Origin: 13-2-20CM-66-19 sp963760225 | GTDB taxonomy: Bacteria > Pseudomonadota > Gammaproteobacteria > Steroidobacterales > Steroidobacteraceae | Assembly: GCA_963760225.1 (NCBI GenBank) | Contig: CAVXCD010000003.1 | Span: forward strand, 682,001-746,000 | Reading direction: 5' to 3' | DNA length: 64,000 nt | Made by a program: the position numbers and the translations under genes | Notes under the pieces: model-generated | What the model was told of the DNA's origin: nothing | What the model saw: only the letters and a program-made list of their open reading frames with translations | Database searches by the model: none | Part shown: piece by piece, positions 20,758 to 29,191 of the stretch | Position numbering within the stretch: position 1 is the stretch's first letter | How the letters are laid out: the number at the start of each line of letters is the position of its first letter

Positions 20758-21516
20758 TCAACTCCCTGTAGCCCTGGAGGCGGGGTTCGGGTGAGGAGGA
20801 GGCGGCAGCAGGCGATCGGTTTCTTTCCTGACCACGCCATGACACTCGCAACACAGGCGTTCCAGCTTTGACCGGTCCAGTACGGTGATGTGCCCACGGG
20901 CGTACCGGATCACACCGAGCTTGTCCAGCTTGCCGGCCGCTTCGGTGACGCCTTCACGGCGCACCCCGAGCATATTGGCGATGAGCTCCTGGGTCATGCT
21001 CAATTGGTTGGATGACAGCCGATCGAGAGACAGCAGCAGCCAGCGGCAGAGCTGCTGGTCCACCGAGTGATGACGATTACAGACCGCGGTCTGCGCCATC
21101 TGCGTGATCAGGGCCTGCGTGTAGCGCAGCAGCAGAAGCTGCAGCTTGCCATTTCGATGGAACTCGTCCTTGAGCAGTTGTCCGACCAGCCGGTAAGCGT
21201 GGCCGGCGCTCTGCACGATGGCCCGACTCGGGGTGGTTTCACCGCCCATGAACAGCGCGATGCCGATGAGGCCTTCGTTGCCGACCACCGAGATTTCCGC
21301 CGACGCGCCGTCGGCCAGCACGTACAGCAGCGATACGATGGAGTCGGTCGGAAAATAAACGTAGCGCAGGACATCGCCGGACTCATACAAGACCTCGCCG
21401 AGCGGCATTTCTACGAGCCGCAGGTGCGGATAGATTCGTTCGCGCTCGGCGGGTGCTAGGGCGGCCAGCAGGTGATTCTGCTGCAGATCGTGGGAGCCGG
21501 GGCTCGCGAGCGTCAC
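20758..21516 (-). CDS. Crp/Fnr-family transcription regulator, copy 1
   Basis: A 252-residue regulator with an N-terminal cyclic-nucleotide-type beta-barrel (LGEVLYESGDVLRYVYFP, ISVVGNEGLIGIALFMGG), a long helix with CNRHHSVDQQLCRWLL, and a C-terminal winged helix (MTQELIANMLGVRREGVTEAA). It lacks an obvious cAMP-binding RxS motif and an Fnr N-terminal cysteine cluster. A cysteine pair with a third nearby (CCECHG) lies near the C-terminus and could sense redox or metal (inference). The start is a GTG at 21516 that overlaps the stop of an EAL fragment. A paralogue lies at 37211-37954. Probable local regulator of the island. Confidence 0.88.
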   Translation of the reverse strand: MTLASPGSHDLQQNHLLAALAPAERERIYPHLRLVEMPLGEVLYESGDVLRYVYFPTDSIVSLLYVLADGASAEISVVGNEGLIGIALFMGGETTPSRAIVQSAGHAYRLVGQLLKDEFHRNGKLQLLLLRYTQALITQMAQTAVCNRHHSVDQQLCRWLLLSLDRLSSNQLSMTQELIANMLGVRREGVTEAAGKLDKLGVIRYARGHITVLDRSKLERLCCECHGVVRKETDRLLPPPPHPNPASRATGS

Positions 21517-21644
21517 TATGGTGAATCACAGGCGGTAATTGGCACACACAGAATAGAATAGTACCGTTCTCCGTGGGGGCACCCGTGCTCCTGCAGGATT
21601 TCAAGCTGTTCTCGGGTCTCCATCCCTTCGGCAACCACGCGCAT
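21516..21644 (-). pseudogene. C-terminal fragment of an EAL-domain (c-di-GMP phosphodiesterase) gene
   Basis: The frame reads RVVAEGMETREQLEILQEHG and then CPHGERYY, which is the last conserved block of EAL domains (VVAEGVE-T-x-EQL). Upstream the frame dissolves, and no catalytic EAL residues are present. It is a remnant joined to the Crp/Fnr start. No function expected. Confidence 0.7.
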
Positions 21645-21750
21645 GGGGCTGCTCCCAGAATTTGTAGAGCGCTCCGGCTGCCACCGATGGTACGAGTCAG
21701 ACTGGTCATCAGGCATATGCCTTCTCAGTGGCGAATCGCGCGTCCCGTGG

Positions 21751-21807
21751 TGCGTGTGTAAGGGTGCGGCAGCGCACGGACGCAGCTCGCAATGGCGCGC
21801 AGCTTCG
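21751..21807 (+). repeat. 57-bp dispersed repeat, copy 1
   Basis: Matches 22261-22317 at 52 of 57 positions (core GTGTAAGGGTGCGG, then AGCGCACGGA). The two copies bracket the small gene at 21958, as if it was brought in or duplicated between them. A related short motif (GAGCGCACGGA) is seen near 29150. Confidence 0.7.
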
Positions 21808-21957
21808 CACTTATTCTGCGTTTGAGGGCATGCGAGGACCGGCGGGCGCAGCGAATATGCAGCCCTCCTGAAGGGTAGAAAGTCAACCAGAGCCTAGATT
21901 TGCACAATCGAACGTACAGTCTGAAGCAGTGTGATGAAGGTGAGATGGAGGTGTGAT

Positions 21958-22176
21958 TTGGAACTCGATCAAGAGCAGAGCGCCTATAAGTTAGCAGTCG
22001 AGGAATGGATAGCTGCCATAAAGCACGAAGAAGCGCTTGCTTCAGTCGCTCATTCGGTAGCCCAACTCGATCAATGGGAGCAGGCGCATTTTAGAGAAGA
22101 GAAAGTTCGGGGCAAGGTGGAGGCGGCGAAGAAGCAGTACGAGGATGCGCTGCGCGAAAAGCTCTACGGCTTCTAG
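21958..22176 (+). CDS. Small charged helical protein, 72 aa
   Basis: Starting at TTG 21958, six bases after GGAGGTG, it reads MELDQEQSAYKLAVEEWI and then ALASVAHSVAQLDQWEQAHF, ending with YEDALREKLYGF. It is almost entirely helical, rich in E, A, Q and K, with no membrane segment. The composition and clean ribosome site support a real gene. I recall similar short hypothetical proteins in beta- and gammaproteobacteria but no function. It is flanked by both 57-bp repeats. Confidence 0.6.
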   Translation: MELDQEQSAYKLAVEEWIAAIKHEEALASVAHSVAQLDQWEQAHFREEKVRGKVEAAKKQYEDALREKLYGF

Positions 22177-22260
22177 ACAAGATGGTGCATGCCACCCGGA
22201 GGTCATGTGGAACTAACGGCAGCGGCCATGTGATCATTCGCGACGCGCACGTCCCGGCGT

Positions 22261-22317
22261 TGGGTGTGTAAGGGTGCGGGAGCGCACGGACACAGCTCTC
22301 AATAGCGCGCAGCTTCG
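22261..22317 (+). repeat. 57-bp dispersed repeat, copy 2
   Basis: Second copy of 21751-21807, same orientation, five differences. It lies in the gap before the EF-hand gene. Confidence 0.7.
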
Positions 22318-22460
22318 GCACTGACAGTTGAAGGCACGGAGCCGCGCAAATGAACGTTTCGCGACCTCCGCGATTAGACGGTCGACGATGATAGGCGCCC
22401 GGCAAATCTTCGGGCCGCGAGGGTCGTTTGTTTACGTTCCCCAATCGAAGGATATACATC

Positions 22461-22889
22461 ATGAAATCAAGCTATCTAGCCCAAGCGGCATGTGCCGTAT
22501 TGCTTCTGGGATTTGCGACTGCGTACGCACAGACCCCTGCCACAACGCCGGTCGTGGCGAGCGCGGGGACGTCGAACTCAGCTACGCCGGACACGACGGG
22601 CAACGATTTGCTGAATGGTGAGAAGCCCCCAGTCGCAGATCAATTGGCAACACCGAAAACCGCTGGCCAGGATAAGGCCGACGGAAACGATTTGGTGAGT
22701 GGAGATAACATGAGCGACCGGGAAACTGGGACACATCCGGCCTGGAGCACTCTGGATACCAGCAAGCATGGCTATCTGACTGCGAATGACCTCAAGAGCC
22801 ACAAGTGGCTCACTGAGAACTTTTCCAGATGCAATTCGAATCATGATGGTCATTTGACTCAGCAGGAATACAACCACTGCACCAAGTGA
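22461..22889 (+). CDS. Secreted EF-hand protein
   Basis: 142 residues from ATG 22461, preceded by AAGGA. The signal peptide (MKSSYLAQAACAVLLLGFATAYAQ) predicts periplasmic export. A low-complexity Thr/Ala/Asp-rich linker is followed by two EF-hand-like loops: DTSKHGYLTANDL and NSNHDGHLTQQEY. The first has lost some calcium ligands; the second is closer to consensus. Calcium binding is therefore plausible but weak. The last 45 residues are closely similar to a gene fragment at 36220-36372, another sign of duplication in the island. Confidence 0.75.
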   Translation: MKSSYLAQAACAVLLLGFATAYAQTPATTPVVASAGTSNSATPDTTGNDLLNGEKPPVADQLATPKTAGQDKADGNDLVSGDNMSDRETGTHPAWSTLDTSKHGYLTANDLKSHKWLTENFSRCNSNHDGHLTQQEYNHCTK

Positions 22890-22907
22890 GCAAGAGATCT
22901 CGGTTCA

Positions 22908-22938
22908 CGGAAGGCAGCCTTTGGCGGTGACGGTGAGT
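22908..22938 (+). repeat. 31-bp dispersed repeat, copy 2
   Basis: Second copy of 20673-20703 with two mismatches, located 20 bases after the EF-hand gene. Confidence 0.6.
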
Positions 22939-23020
22939 CCCGAGGGGGCTGCCCTTCGTGCGGTGCTGAACGTGTAATCGTCGAGCACCCGTGGTCTGAC
23001 AGAAGCGAAAGAGAGGGCTC

Positions 23021-23842
23021 ATGTTACGCAACTCGCAATACCTGGCAGGGTGCACCATCGGCGCCACCGATGGCCCGATCGGCGAGGTCAAGGATCTCTA
23101 CTTCGATGACAAAGCGTGGGTCATCCGCTACCTCGTGGTATCCACGGGCGAGTGGCTTTCGAATCGAAAGGTTTTGATCTCCCCGTACGCGATCAGTCAG
23201 CCGCAATGGGCTCAAAGGCTATTGCCTGCCGCGCTCACCAAGGAGCAAGTCAGGAACAGCCCCGACATCGACACCAACAAGCCGATCTCGCGCCAGCACG
23301 AGATGGAGTACCTCAAGTACTACCGCTATCCCAATTACTGGGGGAGTACCGGTTTGTGGGGTGTGGGCGTGAACCCGAACATGATGCCGATGTATTCAGG
23401 GTTCGAGGGGTCTGCTGACCAATACCGTCAGGCCGAGATTGATCGGGAAGAAACGGGACGGCGTGAGCACTACGATTCCCACCTGCGCAGTTGCAATGCG
23501 GTCATGAAGTATCACATCCGGGCAACCGATGGGGACATCGGGCACGTACACGCCCTGCTCGTCGACGATCAAACCTGGGCGATCCGCTACCTCATCGTGG
23601 AGACCAGCAACTGGTGGCTCGGTCACCAGGTGCTCATCGCGCCGCAGTGGATCGACGATGTGAACTGGTTCGACCGCAAAGTCTCTGTCGACCTGACCCG
23701 TCAGGCGGTGAAGGACGCTCCGCCGTATGAGGTGGCAGGGTCGCTGGACCGTGTGCAGGAAATGGGCATTCACCAACATTATGGGCGCCCCGGCTATTGG
23801 GCCGTCGAAGGTGAGAGCGGAGCTGCAGGATCACGTCGCTGA
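23021..23842 (+). CDS. Double PRC-barrel domain protein, copy 1
   Basis: 273 residues from ATG 23021 with AGAGG in front. Two PRC-barrel-like halves are visible: residues ~8-60 (GCTIGATDGPIGEVKDLYFDD, split by WVIRYLVVST) and ~160-215 (ATDGDIGHVHALLVDD with WAIRYLIVETSNWW). No signal peptide or membrane helix is seen. PRC barrels are adaptor domains found in RNA-processing and membrane-linked proteins; this two-domain form has no proven role. The paralogue at 38500-39276 ends differently: here the last ~13 residues (VEGESGAAGSRR) are encoded by the 41-bp dispersed repeat, so the original C-terminus was probably replaced. Confidence 0.82.
   Translation: MLRNSQYLAGCTIGATDGPIGEVKDLYFDDKAWVIRYLVVSTGEWLSNRKVLISPYAISQPQWAQRLLPAALTKEQVRNSPDIDTNKPISRQHEMEYLKYYRYPNYWGSTGLWGVGVNPNMMPMYSGFEGSADQYRQAEIDREETGRREHYDSHLRSCNAVMKYHIRATDGDIGHVHALLVDDQTWAIRYLIVETSNWWLGHQVLIAPQWIDDVNWFDRKVSVDLTRQAVKDAPPYEVAGSLDRVQEMGIHQHYGRPGYWAVEGESGAAGSRR
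23799..23839 (+). repeat. 41-bp dispersed repeat, copy 2 (inside the PRC-barrel 3' end)
   Basis: Copy of 18412-18452 with two differences. It encodes the C-terminal tail of the PRC-barrel protein and runs up to three bases before its stop. Confidence 0.75.
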
Positions 23843-23920
23843 GTCTGCGGTGGCCTTTTCGGTCAGTAAGGGCAAGCCTCGCCCCACGCTGTGACGCCTC
23901 GAGATTTGAGTGACTCCTTA

Positions 23921-23958
23921 TAGGGACCCCATAGGGACCCCGGAGGGACCCCGGAGGG
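23921..23958 (+). repeat. 11-bp tandem repeat, about 3.5 copies
   Basis: The units TAGGGACCCCA, TAGGGACCCCG, GAGGGACCCCG and GAGGG follow each other without gaps. Each unit contains the near-palindrome GGGACCCC. It lies 60 bases before the DedA gene and may be slippage-prone or a binding array. Confidence 0.7.
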
Positions 23959-24018
23959 TTTCTCGTCGCTCTTGGTATCACATTGTGCTGCCAATGTTGT
24001 GGTCGCGACGAATGAGCG

Positions 24019-24654
24019 ATGAACATGCTCCACTGGTTGCATTCCTTATTGCCCCACATCCCTCATTACGGATTTGTGCTGGTTTTCGTTGTCGTATTCC
24101 TGAACAACATCGGTTTTCCACTGCCGGGAGAAACGATTCTCTTGGGGGCCGGGTTTATCTTCGGTCAAACCGCAAATTCACTGTGGGAACCCACGGCGGC
24201 CGGAACGGCGGCCTCATTCCTCGGCGGCATTTGTGCCTTTTGGCTGGGTCGGCGACTGGGTCATGAGAATCTAGCCAAATTTCACTGGCTTCACCTCACG
24301 TCCGAGAAGCTTGAATGGCCGGAACGCTATTTCAAACGACATGGCGCCAAGGTTGTCTTTATCGCGCGCTTCATCGCGATATTTCCGCCTATCGCGGCCA
24401 ATCTGCTGGCCGGCATGACGAAAATGTCATGGCGAAGCTTTCTAGTTTACAACCTCACGGGATCGGCGGCTTACACCGCCACATACATCCTGATCGGATA
24501 TTTTTTTGGCAGAACGTGGAAGCTAATCGAAGCCTGGTTAGGCCCCACGGCGCTTTATTTGATTCTTGCGGGGATAGCCCTCCTTATTCTGGGAGTAATG
24601 TGTCGACATTCCTTATCCGGGTTACTTATGCGTCTTTTTCCAAAAAAAGCGTAA
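24019..24654 (+). CDS. DedA/VTT-family membrane protein
   Basis: 211 residues with several hydrophobic helices. Family motifs are visible: FLNNIGFPLPGETILLGAG near the N-terminus and the VFIARFIAIFPPIAANLLAG block, whose Arg is essential in studied DedA proteins. DedA proteins support proton-motive-force-dependent envelope homeostasis and lipid carrier flipping. This gene is visibly less GC-rich than the chromosomal core. It begins after the 11-bp tandem repeat and is followed by the PPK2 gene on the same strand. Confidence 0.88.
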   Translation: MNMLHWLHSLLPHIPHYGFVLVFVVVFLNNIGFPLPGETILLGAGFIFGQTANSLWEPTAAGTAASFLGGICAFWLGRRLGHENLAKFHWLHLTSEKLEWPERYFKRHGAKVVFIARFIAIFPPIAANLLAGMTKMSWRSFLVYNLTGSAAYTATYILIGYFFGRTWKLIEAWLGPTALYLILAGIALLILGVMCRHSLSGLLMRLFPKKA

Positions 24655-24902
24655 GCGAAAGCTTGTCGAGTTATTGGCCCGCGATATGAGCGCTCGGGTA
24701 AGCGACGTTTGGTGGCGCACGTTGAATGAGGCTAAGTGCGATATCTGGCCCTGGAGTTGCGACCGGCGTTGAGCTCGTCGCGACTAGCGGCTTTCTACCG
24801 CTCAACGTACGTTTTTCGTGCCACGCTCTGACTGGCGTCACAGCCTGTCGAGCTGAAATCGCCTCAGCCATCAACACGCAAACTGCGCTCACAGGTGTGC
24901 AA

Positions 24903-25772
24903 TTGAAAATACACTCGAATGATTTCAAGGTGCCAACAGACAAAAAGGTCGACCTCGACAAGTGGCCGACAATTGTGCAGCCCTATTTCAAATCGAAAGA
25001 GCAGTATCAGACGATTTTGCAAGAGCATGTGGCGAGTTTGAGCTCGCTGCAACAACTTCATTATGCGTTTGGCCGCTACGCCATGCTGCTGATTTTTCAG
25101 GGTATGGATTCAGCCGGTAAGGATGGTGCGATTCGACATGTCATGTCCGGGGTGAATCCGCAGGGTTGCGAGGTCTTCAGCTTCAAGCAGCCGAGCGCTG
25201 AAGAGCTTAAGCACGATTTTTTATGGCGCACGACGTGCCGGCTTCCGGAACGCGGGCGGATCGGTATCTTCAACCGTTCTTACTATGAAGAAGTGCTGAT
25301 CACCCGGGTTCACCCCGAGATCCTAGACACTGAAAATCTTCCAAAACACGCGCGCGCCGGAAAGCACCTCTGGCGTGACCGATTTTGTTCCCTCGTTGAC
25401 CTGGAGAAGCATCTGCATCGCAACGGCACTCGGATCATCAAGTTTTTTCTTCATCTGTCTAAGAAGGAGCAGGAAAAGCGATTTCTGGAGCGCATCGATG
25501 AGCCCGATAAGAACTGGAAATTCAGTTCTGCGGACATTCACGAGCGGAAATATTGGTCGCAGTATATGCATGCGTACGCGGAGTGTTTGGCCGCAACCAG
25601 CACGCATCACGCACCCTGGTACGCGGTTCCTGCCGATGACAAGGACAATGCTCGCCTAATCGTGTCCCAGGTTGTTATCGATGCCTTCGAAGAACTTCGG
25701 ATGGTCTATCCAAGAAGCACTGCAATACGTCGGCGAGAGCTGAAGTCCATCCGTAAGCGGCTCACGAAGTAG
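24903..25772 (+). CDS. ppk2: Polyphosphate kinase 2, class I-type
   Basis: Transfers phosphate between polyphosphate and nucleoside diphosphates, chiefly making NTP from polyphosphate. About 289 residues. Walker A is GMDSAGKDGAIRHV, the family motif HVMSGVNPQGCEVFSFKQP is present, the lid region is FNRSYYEEVLITRVHPE, and RFCSLVDLEKHLHRNGT leads into the Walker B strand. I prefer TTG 24903 with AGGTG five bases upstream, because the protein then begins MKIHSNDFKVPTDKKVDL as family members do. The frame is open further upstream to 24726, but that region has no family similarity. With the phosphate symporter it forms a phosphate theme in the island. Confidence 0.88.
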   Translation: MKIHSNDFKVPTDKKVDLDKWPTIVQPYFKSKEQYQTILQEHVASLSSLQQLHYAFGRYAMLLIFQGMDSAGKDGAIRHVMSGVNPQGCEVFSFKQPSAEELKHDFLWRTTCRLPERGRIGIFNRSYYEEVLITRVHPEILDTENLPKHARAGKHLWRDRFCSLVDLEKHLHRNGTRIIKFFLHLSKKEQEKRFLERIDEPDKNWKFSSADIHERKYWSQYMHAYAECLAATSTHHAPWYAVPADDKDNARLIVSQVVIDAFEELRMVYPRSTAIRRRELKSIRKRLTK

Positions 25773-25788
25773 CTAGAACAATTAGGAA

Positions 25789-25998
25789 TTGAAACCGACC
25801 GTCGAAGCCGAGCTGGAGGCACTTCGGCGTGAATCATTCAGCTACTTCGAGCATGAAGTAAATGGCGCGAGCGGTCTCGTGGGCGATAAGACCGCACACT
25901 GTCGCAACTGGACGTGTTCGGTGTGCCAGCATCGCCATGGTTGTAGAACGCACCGTTCGCTGCCGTACAGACTGAACGACACTGTAGGCGCAACTTGA
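25789..25998 (+). pseudogene. N-terminal fragment of a glucoamylase-like gene
   Basis: The frame reads EAELEALRRESFSYFEHEVN and then GASGLVGDKTA, which resembles the start of the glycoamylase-like family (helical glycoside hydrolases). The next conserved block, normally NWPASIA-like, appears only as scrambled frames around 25905-25930, and the rest of the gene is missing. A decayed fragment directly after ppk2. The family call is from memory and moderate. Confidence 0.45.
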
Positions 25999-26163
25999 AA
26001 CAATGGCGGAGCTTGAGCGCAGGACTAACCGGCTGTTATCCGCCCCCCACATCACGACGCACGACAGATCACCTCGGGCGCATTGTGAGGCGTTGATTAA
26101 GCCGGCTGCACTGACGTCGTTCGCTGTTGCGCCAGTTAAGAGCTGGTACAGGTAGGTTAGATT

Positions 26164-28766
26164 ATGGCTACGACAAATTCATCGCCAGCCTCCAGCGATT
26201 CGCCCGCCAAATCGGCAACGGCGGCAAAGGATGTTCAGGCGAGCGGCTTGTCGAGCGAGGAAGCGCGCGCTCGGCTGGAGAAGGTCGGTCCCAACGCGAT
26301 GCCCGATACGGCGCTCCATCCGTTGCGCAGGGCGTTGGGAAAAGTTCTGGGCGCCGGTGCCATGGATGCTCGAGGCCGCGATCGTACTGGAACTGGTGCT
26401 CGGCAAGTATGTCGAGGCCGCCATCATTGCGGCTCTCTTAGTGTTCAATGCGGTACTGGGTCTATTTCAGGAGAGCCGCGCCCAGGCTACCCTTGCCGCA
26501 CTGAAGTCGCGGCTCGCGCTCAATGCGTCCGTCCGGCGCGACGGCGCCTGGAAGACCATCCCCGCCGCTGAGTTGGTGCCGGGCGATTTGGTGAAGCTGT
26601 CGCTCGGTGGCGTGGTCGCGGCGGATGTGACACTCACCGGGGGAGAGGTCCTACTCGACCAATCCATGCTCACTGGCGAATCGGTCCCGATCGAAGCGGG
26701 CCCGGGCGTTCAGACATTCGCCGGAGCGCTGGTACGTCGTGGCGAGGCGGTGGCGGAGGTCACGGCGACCGGAACGCGCACCAAATTCGGCCGCACCGCG
26801 GAGCTCGTGCGCACCGCCCACGTCGTGAGTTCTCAGCAGAAGGCGGTTCTGCGCGTGGTGCGCAATCTCGCCGTATTCAATGGCGTGGTCATCCTCATGC
26901 TCGTGGCCTATGCCTACTTCCTGAAGATGCCGCTCGCCGAGATCGTTCCCCTCGTCTTGACAGCGATCCTGGCATCGATACCGGTCGCGCTGCCGGCCAC
27001 CTTCACCCTTGCGGCGGCGCTCGGTGCGCGGGCCTTGGCAAAGCGGGGCGTGCTTCCGACCCGCCTCTCCGCGGTGGATGAAGCGGGAACGACGGATGTC
27101 TTGTGCGCCGACAAGACCGGCACGCTGACCCAGAACGCGCTGACGGTGACGAGCGTTCGTCCCATGCCCGGCTTCGATGAGGCGCATGTTCTGGCGCTGG
27201 CCGCGCTGGCCAGTTCTGATGGTGGGCAGGATCCGGTCGATGGCGCGATTCGCGCCGCCGCGGCGAGCAAGGCGGTTTCCGATGCACCCAAGCTGGTCAA
27301 ATTCGTGCCGTTCGATCCGGCGAAGAAAGATGTCCGAGGCGAGCGCAACTGATTCGAACGGGGCAACGCAACGGATCGTGAAGGGCGCCTTTGCCGCGGT
27401 CATCGACCTCGCGCACACATCGCCAACCGCGGCGGCAGCGGCGCAGGAGCTCGAGGGGCAGGGTTTCCGCGTCCTGGCGGTCGCGGCCGGGCCGCCCGAC
27501 GGCGCTGAAGCTGGCCGGACTCATCGCGCTCAGCGACCCGCCGCGCGCGGACTCGGCCGAGCTCGTCACGGAATTGCATGGCCTGGGCGTGCGCACCGTG
27601 ATGGTGACGGGGGACGCGCCGGCGACCGCTGCCATCGTGGCGCGCGCGGTGGGGCTCGATGGCGCTGTCTGTCCGCCCGGGCCGATCCCCGACAGCGTTC
27701 ATCCCGAGCAATTTGCGGTCTACGCCGGCGTCCTGCCGGAGGACAAGTACAAGCTCGTCAAGGCGTTCCAGAAGGGCGGCCACACCGTCGGGATGTGCGG
27801 CGACGGCGCCAACGACGCGCCGGCGCTACGCCAAGCGCAGATCGGCATTGCGGTCTCGACGGCGACCGATGTCGCCAAATCGGCCGCCGGCATGGTGCTG
27901 ACCGAAGCCGGGACTCGCCGGTATCGTCGCCGCGGTCAAGGAAGGGCGCATAACGTTCCAGCGCATCCAGACCTACGCGCTGAACTCCATCATCAAGAAG
28001 ATCGTGACGGTGCTGTTCCTGATCGTCGGCCTGATCATGACAGGGCACGCGATCCTGACTCCGCTGCTGATGGTCATTGTGATGATCACCGGCGATTTCC
28101 TCTCCATGTCATTGACGACGGACAACGTGCGGCCGTCTCCGACGCCGAATGCGTGGCGCATCGGCAGCTTGACGATGGCCGGCGTCACCATGGGGGTCTG
28201 CCTGCTGGCCTTCTGCACCGGCGTCCTGGCCGTCGGCAAATTTGGCATGAATCTCGGAACCGAGGCGCTGAGAACCCTGGCCTTCGTCGTCCTGGTGTTC
28301 GGTGGTCAGGCGACGATCTATGCCATTCGCGAACGCCGGCACTTGTGGGGTTCTCGCCCGAGCCTCTTGCTTGCGGTCTCGTCCGTTGCCGATATCGCGA
28401 TCGCCTCGACATTGGCCGTCGGCGGAATCGCCATGACGCCCTTACCCGGCTTCGCTCGTTGCCGGCACGCTTGCGGCAGCGGCCATTTTCGCGTTCATCT
28501 TGGATTTGGTAAAGGTTCCGGTATTCGCGCGTCTCGGGATTGCCCAGAGCCCGCGTCATGACCCGGGGGCTCCCGTAACAGGGGCCACAGCGCACACAAA
28601 GGACCGACCGAAGACTGAATCTGATGCCGACCAACCCCAGGTTTTCGACCCGAAGCCTCAGGTCATAGTCGGATTAGATGCAACGGGCAAAGCTAAGCCC
28701 GAGTTGGAAGCCAAGCCGCCGGCTGATTTGACTGCGCACGTCGCGAAGCGGGCTTATGCACCCTAG
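26164..28766 (+). pseudogene. P-type ATPase (plasma-membrane H+-ATPase type) with five frameshifts
   Basis: An ion-pumping ATPase related to P3A proton pumps. Collinear pieces give the whole protein: N-terminal FWAPVPWMLEAAIVLE, actuator LLDQSMLTGES, membrane segment ASIPVALPATFTLA, phosphorylation site CADKTGTLTQNALTV, the hinge MCGDGANDAPAL and the C-terminal helices. The frame moves by +1 five times, at or near AAAA 26340-26343, AAA 27326-27328, CCC 27495-27497, GGG 27910-27912 and CCC 28447-28449. Deleting one base at each site leaves exactly 866 codons. The C-terminal tail past about residue 800 is hydrophilic (AHTKDRPKTESDADQ). Uniform homopolymer insertions fit sequencing errors; real decay is the alternative. 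Confidence 0.87.
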
Positions 28767-29191
28767 AAGGAAGGCGGCCGCAAGGACGGCGTCGCAGCTC
28801 AGGACTGGCAGATTGCCTTCGATACAGCAGAATGCGTTCTACGACTGCGCTCTGCAAAACTGGAAGAATCCGCAGATCCTTTTCTGTCTTGGCTGTAAAT
28901 CCTCCGGTGGTCCCATGAGGGGTCCAATTTCGCCGGACGATGCTCGCGCCAGTCAGATTACGTTGATTGGTGCCCTAAGGGGCAAACAGTTTCCATGCGC
29001 CTCTCCCAGGGGACGGTTGTGCTGAGCAATGCCGCCTTGGGGGTGGCGCGGCATCATTGTCGCGCGGCTATGAGAGGCCGCCTCTGGGGCGGCTTCGCGG
29101 AACTGTCGATCGCGTCACACATCCCGCTTCGCAGCGCGGCTAGGTGCGCGAGCGCACGGATGGCGCCCGAGGCTCAATCCACGCTGGCGCA
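28767..29191. other. Intergenic stretch before the degenerate kinase
   Basis: About 425 bases with no convincing gene. Around 29075-29095 GCCGCC and GGCGGC form a small GC-rich hairpin, and GAGCGCACGGA near 29150 matches the core of the 57-bp repeat. Confidence 0.4.
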
